This document shows, piece after piece, positions 1 through 5,445 of a stretch of DNA of 5,810 bases. The stretch is taken from assembly GCA_905478725.1 (NCBI GenBank), contig CAJQJT010000061.1, positions 1 through 5,810 on the forward strand. Reading direction: 5' to 3'. Position 1 is the stretch's first letter, and every line of letters begins with the position of its first letter. The notes beneath the pieces are model-generated. The model made no database searches, was not told where the DNA came from, and was given only the letters and a program-made list of their open reading frames with translations. The DNA comes from an uncultured Pseudomonadales bacterium (GTDB taxonomy: Bacteria; Pseudomonadota; Gammaproteobacteria; Pseudomonadales; Porticoccaceae). The position numbers were made by a program, and so were the translations under genes.

Positions 1-1
1 A

Positions 2-421
2 GAGCTGGCCCATGAGGTGGTGGGATTAGTCGACTCGGGTCATGCTAACTTTGCTCCCTTATATCCTGATGAGATGCCGATTTGGGATAAGGTTAAAACC
101 GTTGCGACTCGTCTCTATCGAGCTGATGACATTATTGCTGATCAGAAAATTCGCGATCAGATTCAAAAACTTCAGGATGATGGTTATGGCCATTTCCCCG
201 TCTGTATTGCTAAAACTCAGTACAGTTTTTCAACGGACCCGACACTTAAGGGCGCTCCCAACAATCATGTTTTGGCGATTCGTGAGGTGAGATTGTCGGC
301 TGGCGCGGGCTTTATAGTGGTGGTCTGTGGCGACATTATGACAATGCCTGGATTACCCCGTGTGCCTGCGGCGAATAGCATTGATATGAATGAGCAAGGT
401 GAGGTTGTTGGGCTTTTCTAA
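2..421 (+). CDS. fhs: Formate-tetrahydrofolate ligase, C-terminal part (5' truncated by window edge)
   Basis: This is the last 139 residues of formate-tetrahydrofolate ligase (10-formyl-THF synthetase), a cytosolic enzyme that joins formate to tetrahydrofolate using ATP and feeds one-carbon units to purine and formyl-Met synthesis. The frame is open from base 2, so the GTG at 17 is an internal codon and not a start. Family signatures seen are the segment CIAKTQYSFSTDP, the block REVRLSAGAGFIVVVCGDIM followed by TMPGLPRVPAA, and the typical C-terminal end GLF before TAA. The whole protein is normally about 550-580 residues, so roughly three quarters, including the ATP-binding P-loop, lies outside the window. 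It is transcribed towards holB and is not part of the fab cluster. Nothing in the visible part looks degraded. Confidence 0.96.
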   Translation, partial: ELAHEVVGLVDSGHANFAPLYPDEMPIWDKVKTVATRLYRADDIIADQKIRDQIQKLQDDGYGHFPVCIAKTQYSFSTDPTLKGAPNNHVLAIREVRLSAGAGFIVVVCGDIMTMPGLPRVPAANSIDMNEQGEVVGLF

Positions 422-430
422 TTGATAGAT

Positions 431-476
431 AGGGCCGCTTTGAATTATTTGAATTATTTGAATTAAGAGCGGCCCT
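431..476. terminator. Long hairpin between convergent fhs and holB, candidate terminator
   Basis: AGGGCCGCT (431-439) pairs perfectly with AGCGGCCCT (468-476). The pairing can extend inward through a T-G wobble and, after one mismatch, through AATT (443-446) with AATT (461-464). It begins 10 nt after the fhs stop. Neither side has a proper T-run, so it is an atypical terminator. It may act by stalling, or as a 3'-end-stabilising structure for fhs or for the convergent holB transcript. The loop is built from a 9-nt tandem repeat. Confidence 0.6.
440..465. repeat. Short tandem repeat, 9-nt unit, three copies
   Basis: The unit TTGAATTAT occurs at 440-448 and 449-457, and again without its last base match at 458-466 (8 of 9). 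It forms the loop and inner stem of the hairpin at 431-476. The repeat is probably replication slippage in a non-coding loop, and copy number could vary between strains. Confidence 0.75.
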
Positions 477-561
477 AATATGCCTCAACAAAAACTACCC
501 CGCCATCTCAAAAGAATGTGAGAGATCTCATAACGAAGACCGAGATCCCTCGTCGTTTAGC

Positions 562-1497
562 CTATCTACGCGCCTTAAACACCATCACCCAGTCCATAAA
601 CAACTCTTCCCAGAGCAACTGCGGGTTGGGGTTGTTGCCACTGAGTATCCAATTGCGCGCCAACAATAACTTATCAGAAAATCCAAATAGCGCAGTATTA
701 GGCTTGTCTGCTAGATCGGTTGTGGCCAAGCGGTGGATGTAGCGACTAAACCAATCAATCGATTGCTCACCATCGAGCTTTTGGCACTGCTGTGCTGCAG
801 CCAAAGGTGACACAGAGCCATCAGCCACGTCTGCCACTAGCTTCTCGAACTGCTGTCGCTGCTCCAAATTATCACTCTGCAGATAATCTAAAGCCAACAG
901 TGGTCGCCCACCGGCGAGGGGTAACACCTGCTCTGCGGCACTGCGGTCATTGGTGACATCAGTGAGCCACTGCAGGGCAATATCTGCTTCCGGAGTTGGC
1001 ATGCTGAGCTTTTGACAGCGACTGCGAATGGTCGCGGATAGTCTGCTGGGTCTATGAGACACCAAAATTAATAAGGTTTTGCCCTGGGGCTCTTCGAGAT
1101 TTTTTAACAGGGCATTGGCGGCATTGATATTCATCGCTTCAGCCGGGGCAATAATCGCCACTTTCCAACCACCCTGCTGAGCGGTTTTACTGAGAGATTC
1201 ACAGAGCTTGCGCACCGGATCAATCTTAATCGCCTTGCCCTTCTCTTCGGGCTCCAAATAGGTGACATCTGGATGACTGCCAGCTGTGAAAAGATTGCAG
1301 CTCTTACAGGCACCGCAGGCGTATTTAACCATCTCGGCGGAACAGATTAGGCGCTGGGCCAGGGCAGTTGCCAGCCGCAACTTGCCTATACCCTGATCAC
1401 CACTGATCAATACGGCATGAGGCAGACGGCCACTATCGATACTGCTATTCAGGGAAGCCCATGCATCTTCGTGCCAGGGCAATGGCAGAGCTGACAC
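562..1497 (-). CDS. holB: DNA polymerase III subunit delta'
   Basis: HolB is the delta' subunit of the clamp loader (with tau/gamma and delta) that places the beta sliding clamp on primed DNA. The call gives 311 residues; the E. coli protein is slightly longer. Seen in order (GTG as residue 1): a P-loop-like GDQGIGK at 33-39; a zinc-module pattern with C52, C61, C64 and C67; the HPD turn at 75-77; NALLKNLEEP at 128-137; and the SRC motif at 159-161, which supplies the arginine finger to the neighbouring ATPase. The C-terminal third is the divergent helical collar. The GTG at 1497 is preferred over a TTG at 1512 because GGGAG (1506-1510) lies 8 nt before it and the GTG shares one base with the tmk stop (TAGTG). 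It is last in the pabC-mltG-tmk-holB run. No pilZ or tatD follows, unlike in Pseudomonas. Confidence 0.95.
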   Translation of the reverse strand: MSALPLPWHEDAWASLNSSIDSGRLPHAVLISGDQGIGKLRLATALAQRLICSAEMVKYACGACKSCNLFTAGSHPDVTYLEPEEKGKAIKIDPVRKLCESLSKTAQQGGWKVAIIAPAEAMNINAANALLKNLEEPQGKTLLILVSHRPSRLSATIRSRCQKLSMPTPEADIALQWLTDVTNDRSAAEQVLPLAGGRPLLALDYLQSDNLEQRQQFEKLVADVADGSVSPLAAAQQCQKLDGEQSIDWFSRYIHRLATTDLADKPNTALFGFSDKLLLARNWILSGNNPNPQLLWEELFMDWVMVFKARR

Positions 1498-2123
1498 TAA
1501 ACAGTCTCCCAAAAAGTCTCGAGGGTCTGAGTGATTTGGGCCTGAACGCCCTCCAAGGTGAGCGATGCATCAATCACTACACAGCGCTGAGGGTTGTCCT
1601 GGGCGATCTGCAGATAACGATTGCGCACCCGTTCAAAGAACTCCACCTGCTCCTGCTCAAAACGGTCTGGGGTGCTGCGCTCACTGGCGCGAGCCAGACC
1701 GATCTGCACGGGGATATCGAGAATAAGGGTGAGGTCCGGCTGCAGGCTACCCTGCACTATCAGCTCAAGCTCTCTAATGAGGTCCTGGCGCATATGACGG
1801 CCAGCACCCTGATAGGCGTAGGTGGCGTCAGTAAAGCGGTCACAGAGCACCCAGGCGCCCTCTCCAAGCATAGGTTCGATCACTTGATTGAGATGCTGCG
1901 CTCGGGCGGCAAACATTAACAGCAGTTCAGCGGTACTGGAGACCGACTCCTCTCGCGGCGCCAGCAGCAGTTCACGGATCTGCTCAGCCAGCGGCGTACC
2001 ACCAGGCTCTCTGGTGCAGCCATAGGCGAGACTTTTATTGTTCATCCACTCTTGAATAAACTGTATATTAGTCGTCTTGCCGACCCCTTCGGTGCCTTCA
2101 ATGGTAATAAATTTTCCGCGCAT
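1497..2123 (-). CDS. tmk: Thymidylate kinase (dTMP kinase)
   Basis: This cytosolic enzyme phosphorylates dTMP to dTDP with ATP, an essential step in dTTP synthesis. The protein has 208 residues, close to the usual 205-215. Seen: the P-loop GTEGVGKTT at 10-18; the TREPGGTPLAEQIR segment at 37-50; the DRF motif at 95-97 followed by the TYAYQGAGR dTMP-binding segment at 101-109; and a LID region around 145-158 with R145, R149 and R154 (RASERSTPDRFEQE). A glycine-type P-loop without arginine plus a basic LID matches the E. coli-type (type II) enzyme. The stop TAG overlaps the holB GTG by one base, so the two are likely coupled. The ATG is 74 nt after the mltG stop and has only a weak Shine-Dalgarno (GGGA, 6 nt before it). 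No better upstream start was seen. Confidence 0.97.
   Translation of the reverse strand: MRGKFITIEGTEGVGKTTNIQFIQEWMNNKSLAYGCTREPGGTPLAEQIRELLLAPREESVSSTAELLLMFAARAQHLNQVIEPMLGEGAWVLCDRFTDATYAYQGAGRHMRQDLIRELELIVQGSLQPDLTLILDIPVQIGLARASERSTPDRFEQEQVEFFERVRNRYLQIAQDNPQRCVVIDASLTLEGVQAQITQTLETFWETV
1506..1510 (-). promoter_or_regulatory. Ribosome binding site of holB (decides GTG start)
   Basis: On the minus strand GGGAG sits inside the 3' end of tmk, 8 nt before the GTG at 1497. The alternative TTG start at 1512 lies upstream of this site, which would then be inside the coding region with nothing comparable in front of it. Confidence 0.65.
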
Positions 2124-2197
2124 CTAATTCCCGACCCTGGAGCTTATTTTTGATCGTCCTATTGTGACGATTTGCGAGCCTACTGTCTGCCCTGGTT

Positions 2198-3241
2198 TTA
2201 GTTTTCAGCTTTTGGCGCGGACTGATAATCCACTGCACGCTGGTTTATTTGATATTGCCGCACCGCTTTTTGGTGCTCTTCCAGACTATCGGAGAAGTAA
2301 TGTCCACCGTCCCCGCGAGCCACAAAATAAAGACTGGTGCCAGCTTCTGGATGCAGGGTGGCTTCGATGGCCGCAGCACTGGGCATGGCAATGGGCGTCG
2401 GCGGCAAGCCATTTATACGATAGGTGTTATAGGGGGTCCACGTTTTTAAATGCTTGCGAGTAATGTTGCCCCTGTAAGCATCACCCAGGCCATAGATCAC
2501 CGTTGGATCGGTCTGCAGGCGCATACCCAGGTTAAGACGACGGACAAAAACCCCGGCGATTGTGGGTCGCTCTGATACCTGGCCGGTCTCCTTTTCTACT
2601 ATAGAGGCCATAATCAACGCTTCATAGGCATTGGCGTAGGGTAAGTCCTGTTCCCTTCCCTGCCAGGCCTGATCCAGTACCTGAAGCATTTTACTGTGAG
2701 CTCTGGCGACTATGTCTACCGCTGTATCGCTGTGGGTGTAACTGTAGGTATCAGGGAATAACCAGCCCTCTGGATGGGCCTTGTCCATTTTCGCCGCAGC
2801 CATTAACTGCCTTTGGCTTAGTGCACTAATTTCGGAAAACTGCTCGACAGTGGCAAGCTCAGCGATCCACTGCTGAAAATTCCACCCCTCAGGAAAGGTA
2901 ATCTGATAGCTGATGACTGCACCCTGGTTAAATTTCTGCAACAGCTGTAGAGCATTGTCACCCTGTTCAACCTGATAGTGACCAGCCTGAATGGCAGTGC
3001 GCCCAGAAATCCGCGCATACAGGCTGAGCAGTTTTGGATGGGAGAGAACCTCAGCCTTGTGCAGTCGACGATTCACCTGACTCAGGCTGCTGCCTTTCTC
3101 CACCTGCCAAATCAGCGAAGTCTGCCCTTGAGGGAGCTTGACCGGTTCCTTGAGCTCGTAATAGCCCACTAACAAGAGCCCTAAAGCACAGGCCAGAACG
3201 GCGGTGAGCAGCACCAAGCTGCCTAGCAATCGCTTTAGCAT
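2198..3241 (-). CDS. mltG: Endolytic murein transglycosylase MltG (YceG family)
   Basis: MltG is an inner-membrane lytic transglycosylase that cuts nascent glycan strands inside the chain and so acts as a terminator of glycan polymerisation. It has 347 residues; E. coli MltG is about 340. Seen in order: a short basic start (MLKR); one membrane helix at about 5-27; a LysM-like region at about 45-110; and the YceG catalytic domain, with EGW at 118-120, PEGWLFPDTYSY from 157 and the catalytic segment MASIVEKET, whose E218 is the expected catalytic glutamate. Further conserved blocks are LQTDPTVIYG, TPYNTY and GLPPTPI. The bulk should face the periplasm. The ATG overlaps the pabC stop by 7 nt, and AAGG (3248-3251) lies 6 nt before it, so coupled translation is likely. 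The order pabC-mltG-tmk is the standard gammaproteobacterial one. Confidence 0.97.
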   Translation of the reverse strand: MLKRLLGSLVLLTAVLACALGLLLVGYYELKEPVKLPQGQTSLIWQVEKGSSLSQVNRRLHKAEVLSHPKLLSLYARISGRTAIQAGHYQVEQGDNALQLLQKFNQGAVISYQITFPEGWNFQQWIAELATVEQFSEISALSQRQLMAAAKMDKAHPEGWLFPDTYSYTHSDTAVDIVARAHSKMLQVLDQAWQGREQDLPYANAYEALIMASIVEKETGQVSERPTIAGVFVRRLNLGMRLQTDPTVIYGLGDAYRGNITRKHLKTWTPYNTYRINGLPPTPIAMPSAAAIEATLHPEAGTSLYFVARGDGGHYFSDSLEEHQKAVRQYQINQRAVDYQSAPKAEN

Positions 3242-4086
3242 GGGAAGCCTTGATCATTATTTTGTAGTGCGCTCTGCAGTAGCCTAGTGTCGCGGCCTAT
3301 TGCAAGAGAACCAGTGCTAGGAGTGGATATCACTGGCACTATTCCACGCACTGAACTGCAGGTAAAGAGTTCAGTCGCACTGTGTAATTGCTCGCGGCTA
3401 ACGCTGGCTTGCTGAACCTTTAAGCCGACACTGGCGAATAGCTGATCGATTAATAACTCACGCATCACACCACAGACCCCGGCTTGATCTAGGCATGGCG
3501 TAACCCAGCCGCTACTGAGCTTGATAAAGAGGTTGGCTCTGGTAGTTTCAATAAGGCTGCCGCCGGTAGAAAACATCATGCCGTCATCATATTCATCAGC
3601 CCATTCCGATCGAGCCATAACCTGATCTAAGCGGTTTAGATGTTTGATTCCGGCGAGAACTGGATTATGCGGCAAGCGGTAATGACATTCAGTGAGGCTA
3701 ATGCCCTGCTGCCTCTGTGTTTTAAGATCAGTTGCCAATGGGAAATACTGCGCGATAATTCGTGGAGCTGCCTCAGTCGCAGATGGTGAGGCATAACCCC
3801 GGCCACCGCTACCAGCAGTCACAATTACCTTCACAATGCCGAACTGGCGCTGCTCTGGACTTAAACCACCGATCAGGCTCTCTATACTGCTATCTAGCTG
3901 TTCCGCTGCGATCTTGATACCAAGAGTCGGGGCGTCCCGGAGAATGCGCTCAGAGTGCAGCTGGCGCAGTGGCAAGGCACCATGGTGAAGCAACATGGTC
4001 TCAAATAGGCCGTGACCGTAAGCGCCACCGCGATCTGTCAGCGCCAAGCTATCCGCCGCAGTGCCATCGATAACAGAATAAGTCAT
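3235..4086 (-). CDS. pabC: Aminodeoxychorismate lyase (4-amino-4-deoxychorismate lyase)
   Basis: PabC is a PLP enzyme of the fold-type IV (IlvE/D-amino-acid transaminase) family that splits 4-amino-4-deoxychorismate into p-aminobenzoate and pyruvate for folate synthesis. It has 283 residues, against 269 in E. coli. Seen: TDRGGAYGHGLFET at 17-30; GSGGRGY at 92-98; the PLP-lysine segment AGIKHLNRLDQV with K148 as the likely Schiff-base lysine; and ETTRANLF followed by the LDQAGVCGVMR block. The KHLNRL segment and GSGGRGY favour lyase over the transaminases of the same fold. AAGGG (4094-4098) lies 7 nt before the ATG. It is probably first in the pabC-mltG-tmk-holB transcript, because a strong terminator separates it from acpP. 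The usual preceding gene fabF is missing. Confidence 0.93.
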   Translation of the reverse strand: MTYSVIDGTAADSLALTDRGGAYGHGLFETMLLHHGALPLRQLHSERILRDAPTLGIKIAAEQLDSSIESLIGGLSPEQRQFGIVKVIVTAGSGGRGYASPSATEAAPRIIAQYFPLATDLKTQRQQGISLTECHYRLPHNPVLAGIKHLNRLDQVMARSEWADEYDDGMMFSTGGSLIETTRANLFIKLSSGWVTPCLDQAGVCGVMRELLIDQLFASVGLKVQQASVSREQLHSATELFTCSSVRGIVPVISTPSTGSLAIGRDTRLLQSALQNNDQGFPC

Positions 4087-4134
4087 AGGACCGCCCTTTT
4101 CACTGGGGTATGAGTTGGAACTGGAGCCTGCAGT

Positions 4135-4189
4135 ATGGCTGCTGTCATGTTGCTAACCAACCCTTTGGCAAAATAAGTAGAGCAGCCAT
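4135..4189 (-). other. Structured leader element upstream of pabC (inverted repeat)
   Basis: ATGGCTGCT (4135-4143) and AGCAGCCAT (4181-4189) form a perfect 9-bp inverted repeat spaced by 37 nt. Inside it, CCAA (4157-4160) pairs with TTGG (4165-4168) around a CCCT loop, and TTG (4150-4152) can pair with CAA (4169-4171) outside a four-base bulge. The element lies between the acpP terminator and the pabC start. It could be a 5'-UTR structure in the pabC mRNA or an operator-like repeat. It does not match a riboswitch class I recognise. Its function is unknown and chance is possible. Confidence 0.45.
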
Positions 4190-4209
4190 TAAACCTAAAT
4201 TACGCCCAT

Positions 4210-4240
4210 AAAAAAACCGCCCCAATGGAGCGGTCTTTTT
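4210..4240 (-). terminator. Strong intrinsic terminator of acpP, usable in both directions
   Basis: On the minus strand ACCGCTCC pairs with GGGGCGGT (plus-strand arms 4216-4223 and 4227-4234) as an 8-bp stem with one T-G wobble and a 3-nt loop. It is followed by seven T residues (4216-4210). The plus strand also ends in TCTTTTT, so it could work both ways. It begins about 16 nt after the acpP stop and would separate acpP from pabC-mltG-tmk-holB. Confidence 0.88.
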
Positions 4241-4255
4241 AAATACGTTCAAATA

Positions 4256-4489
4256 TCAGCCGTGAGCTGTGATATAAGTGACCGCGTCTTGAACCGTAGC
4301 AATTTTCTCTGCTTCTTCATCAGGAATTTCAGCATCGAATTCCTCTTCCAAAGCCATAATCAGCTCCACTGTATCAAGGGAATCTGCACCCAGATCTTCA
4401 ACGAAAGAGGACGTGCTTTTAACATCTTCTTCTTTTACACCAAGTTGCTCTGCAACCATTTTGATGACGCGTTCTTCGATGTTACTCAT
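4256..4489 (-). CDS. acpP: Acyl carrier protein
   Basis: AcpP is a small acidic cytosolic protein carrying the growing acyl chain on a 4'-phosphopantetheine arm for all steps of type II fatty acid synthesis and for lipid A and lipoate synthesis. It has 77 residues (E. coli has 78). The attachment site is S37 in the DSL motif ([15 protein letters not shown]), followed by the acidic helix II region [18 protein letters not shown] that docks partner enzymes. The frame is open upstream to 4552, but the ATG at 4489 is chosen because MSNIEERV matches the family N-terminus and AGGAG (4500-4504) precedes it. It has its own promoter (4582-4610) and terminator (4210-4240), so it can be expressed as a single-gene transcript, in line with the high abundance expected of ACP. 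Confidence 0.98.
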   Translation of the reverse strand: MSNIEERVIKMVAEQLGVKEEDVKSTSSFVEDLGADSLDTVELIMALEEEFDAEIPDEEAEKIATVQDAVTYITAHG

Positions 4490-4499
4490 CGTATACCTA

Positions 4500-4504
4500 C
4501 TCCT
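4500..4504 (-). promoter_or_regulatory. Ribosome binding site of acpP
   Basis: AGGAG on the minus strand is 10 nt before the ATG at 4489. The spacing is slightly long. It supports that start over the 21-residue N-terminal extension the open frame would allow. Confidence 0.6.
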
Positions 4505-4581
4505 GTTAACTGAAATGCTTATTAGTTGTGCTACCGAGCAGACAGAGCTCAAACAGCGATAATCTGTGTTTTCGGGCGGGC

Positions 4582-4610
4582 ATTTTACCCTACAAACTAC
4601 AAAATGCTAA
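4582..4610 (-). promoter_or_regulatory. Candidate sigma-70 promoter of acpP with G+C-rich discriminator
   Basis: On the minus strand TTAGCA (4605-4610, 4 of 6 to TTGACA) and TAAAAT (4582-4587, 5 of 6 to TATAAT) are separated by 17 nt. The bases just after the -10 are GCCCGCCCG, a G+C-rich discriminator. Transcription would start near 4575, giving a leader of about 85 nt before acpP. It lies in the 163-nt fabG-acpP gap, where an acpP promoter is expected. Confidence 0.6.
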
Positions 4611-4634
4611 ACCCTATTTTAAAAATCAACAATC

Positions 4635-4652
4635 CCCATTAATAACAATGGG
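4635..4652 (-). terminator. Weak hairpin directly after the fabG stop, possible partial terminator
   Basis: CCCATT (4635-4640) pairs with AATGGG (4647-4652) around a 6-nt loop, and the arm touches the fabG stop codon. On the minus strand it is followed by a T-rich stretch ending in five T residues near 4621. The stem is short, so partial read-through from fabG into acpP is likely. Confidence 0.4.
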
Positions 4653-5396
4653 TTACGCCATGTACATACCGCCATTTACATGAATTGTTTCACCGGTAAT
4701 GTAGCCAGCAGCGTCTCCAGCAAGGAAACAAACCACTGCGGCGATCTCTTCCGGGGCTCCCAAACGGGCCAAGGGAATCTGTGTCAGCATCGCCTCTTTG
4801 CTCGCTTCAGGAAGGTCTTTAGTCATATCAGTGTCGATAAAACCAGGTGCGACTGTGTTGACGGTAATGTTTCGCGAGCCCAGTTCTTTGGCTAAGGCGC
4901 GGGTAAAACCACCCACTCCAGCCTTGGAAGCGGAATAATTACTTTGACCTGCATTGCCCATGGCACCGACCACTGAGCTGATATTGATAATACGGCCCCA
5001 GCGCGCTTTGGTCATCGGTCGAACACAGCCCTTGGCTAATCTAAATACCGAGGTCAGGTTGGTGTCAATAACATCCATCCACTCATCGTCTTTCATGCGC
5101 ATCAGAATATTATCTTTTGTAATGCCCGCGTTATTGACCAAGATAGTCGGCGCGGCAAATTGTTCTGTAATACTCTTAATACCGCTAGTGACTGACTCAG
5201 TGTCAGTGACATTTAGAACCATGCCTGTGCCAACTATGTTGTTCTCAGCAAAGCGCTGAGTGATCGATGCCGCACCGGCTTCTGATGTGGCTGTGCCTAC
5301 AACAGTAGCACCTGCTTTACCCAGCGCTTCTGCTATAGCAGCACCAATGCCGCGAGTGGCGCCTGTGACTAGGGCCACTTTTTCATTAAGATTCAT
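4653..5396 (-). CDS. fabG: 3-oxoacyl-[acyl-carrier-protein] reductase
   Basis: FabG is the NADPH-dependent reductase of type II fatty acid synthesis, converting 3-ketoacyl-ACP to 3-hydroxyacyl-ACP in the cytosol; it is normally a tetramer. It has 247 residues (E. coli has 244). It is a classical short-chain dehydrogenase: cofactor motif TGATRGIG at 11-18, NNAG at 88-91, and the catalytic set N113, S141, Y154 and K158 (YSASK at 154-158). The PGFIDTDM segment and the C-terminal GGMYMA end match FabG closely. The FabD-FabG-AcpP context removes the usual doubt about SDR substrate. The start at 5396 has AGGA (5404-5407) 7 nt upstream and lies 49 nt after fabD. Confidence 0.97.
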   Translation of the reverse strand: MNLNEKVALVTGATRGIGAAIAEALGKAGATVVGTATSEAGAASITQRFAENNIVGTGMVLNVTDTESVTSGIKSITEQFAAPTILVNNAGITKDNILMRMKDDEWMDVIDTNLTSVFRLAKGCVRPMTKARWGRIINISSVVGAMGNAGQSNYSASKAGVGGFTRALAKELGSRNITVNTVAPGFIDTDMTKDLPEASKEAMLTQIPLARLGAPEEIAAVVCFLAGDAAGYITGETIHVNGGMYMA

Positions 5397-5445
5397 TGCT
5401 TGTTCCTATTTTATAGAGAGATAAAGATCGTTTTTTTTCGGAAAG

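Noticed and set aside
524..547. Small inverted repeat GATCTC/GAGATC after holB as a terminator
   Set aside because: Only 6 bp with a 12-nt loop and no T-run; too weak to claim.
1498..1512. TTG start for holB at 1512
   Set aside because: It would overlap tmk by 16 nt and lies upstream of the GGGAG that serves the GTG at 1497; the extra residues do not match the family.
1461..1919. Plus-strand open frame of 152 codons opposite tmk and the start of holB
   Set aside because: It lies wholly antisense to tmk/holB, whose family motifs are intact, and its translation shows no recognisable domain; it is a shadow frame.
3178..3199. Possible lipoprotein signal in MltG (cysteine at residue 18)
   Set aside because: The residues before the cysteine (V-L-A-C) do not make a good lipobox, and MltG proteins are anchored by a membrane helix, which fits the long hydrophobic stretch here.
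4490..4552. N-terminal extension of AcpP by 21 residues from an upstream start at 4552
   Set aside because: ACP proteins begin at MSxIEERV, and a ribosome site precedes the ATG at 4489; the extension lies in the leader.
4954..5259. Plus-strand open frame of 101 codons opposite fabG
   Set aside because: Antisense to the most conserved part of fabG, with no ribosome site or recognisable domain.
5431..5438. Run of eight T between fabD and fabG as a terminator
   Set aside because: The run reads as A on the transcribed strand of fabD-fabG and has no stem beside it; no plus-strand gene ends there.
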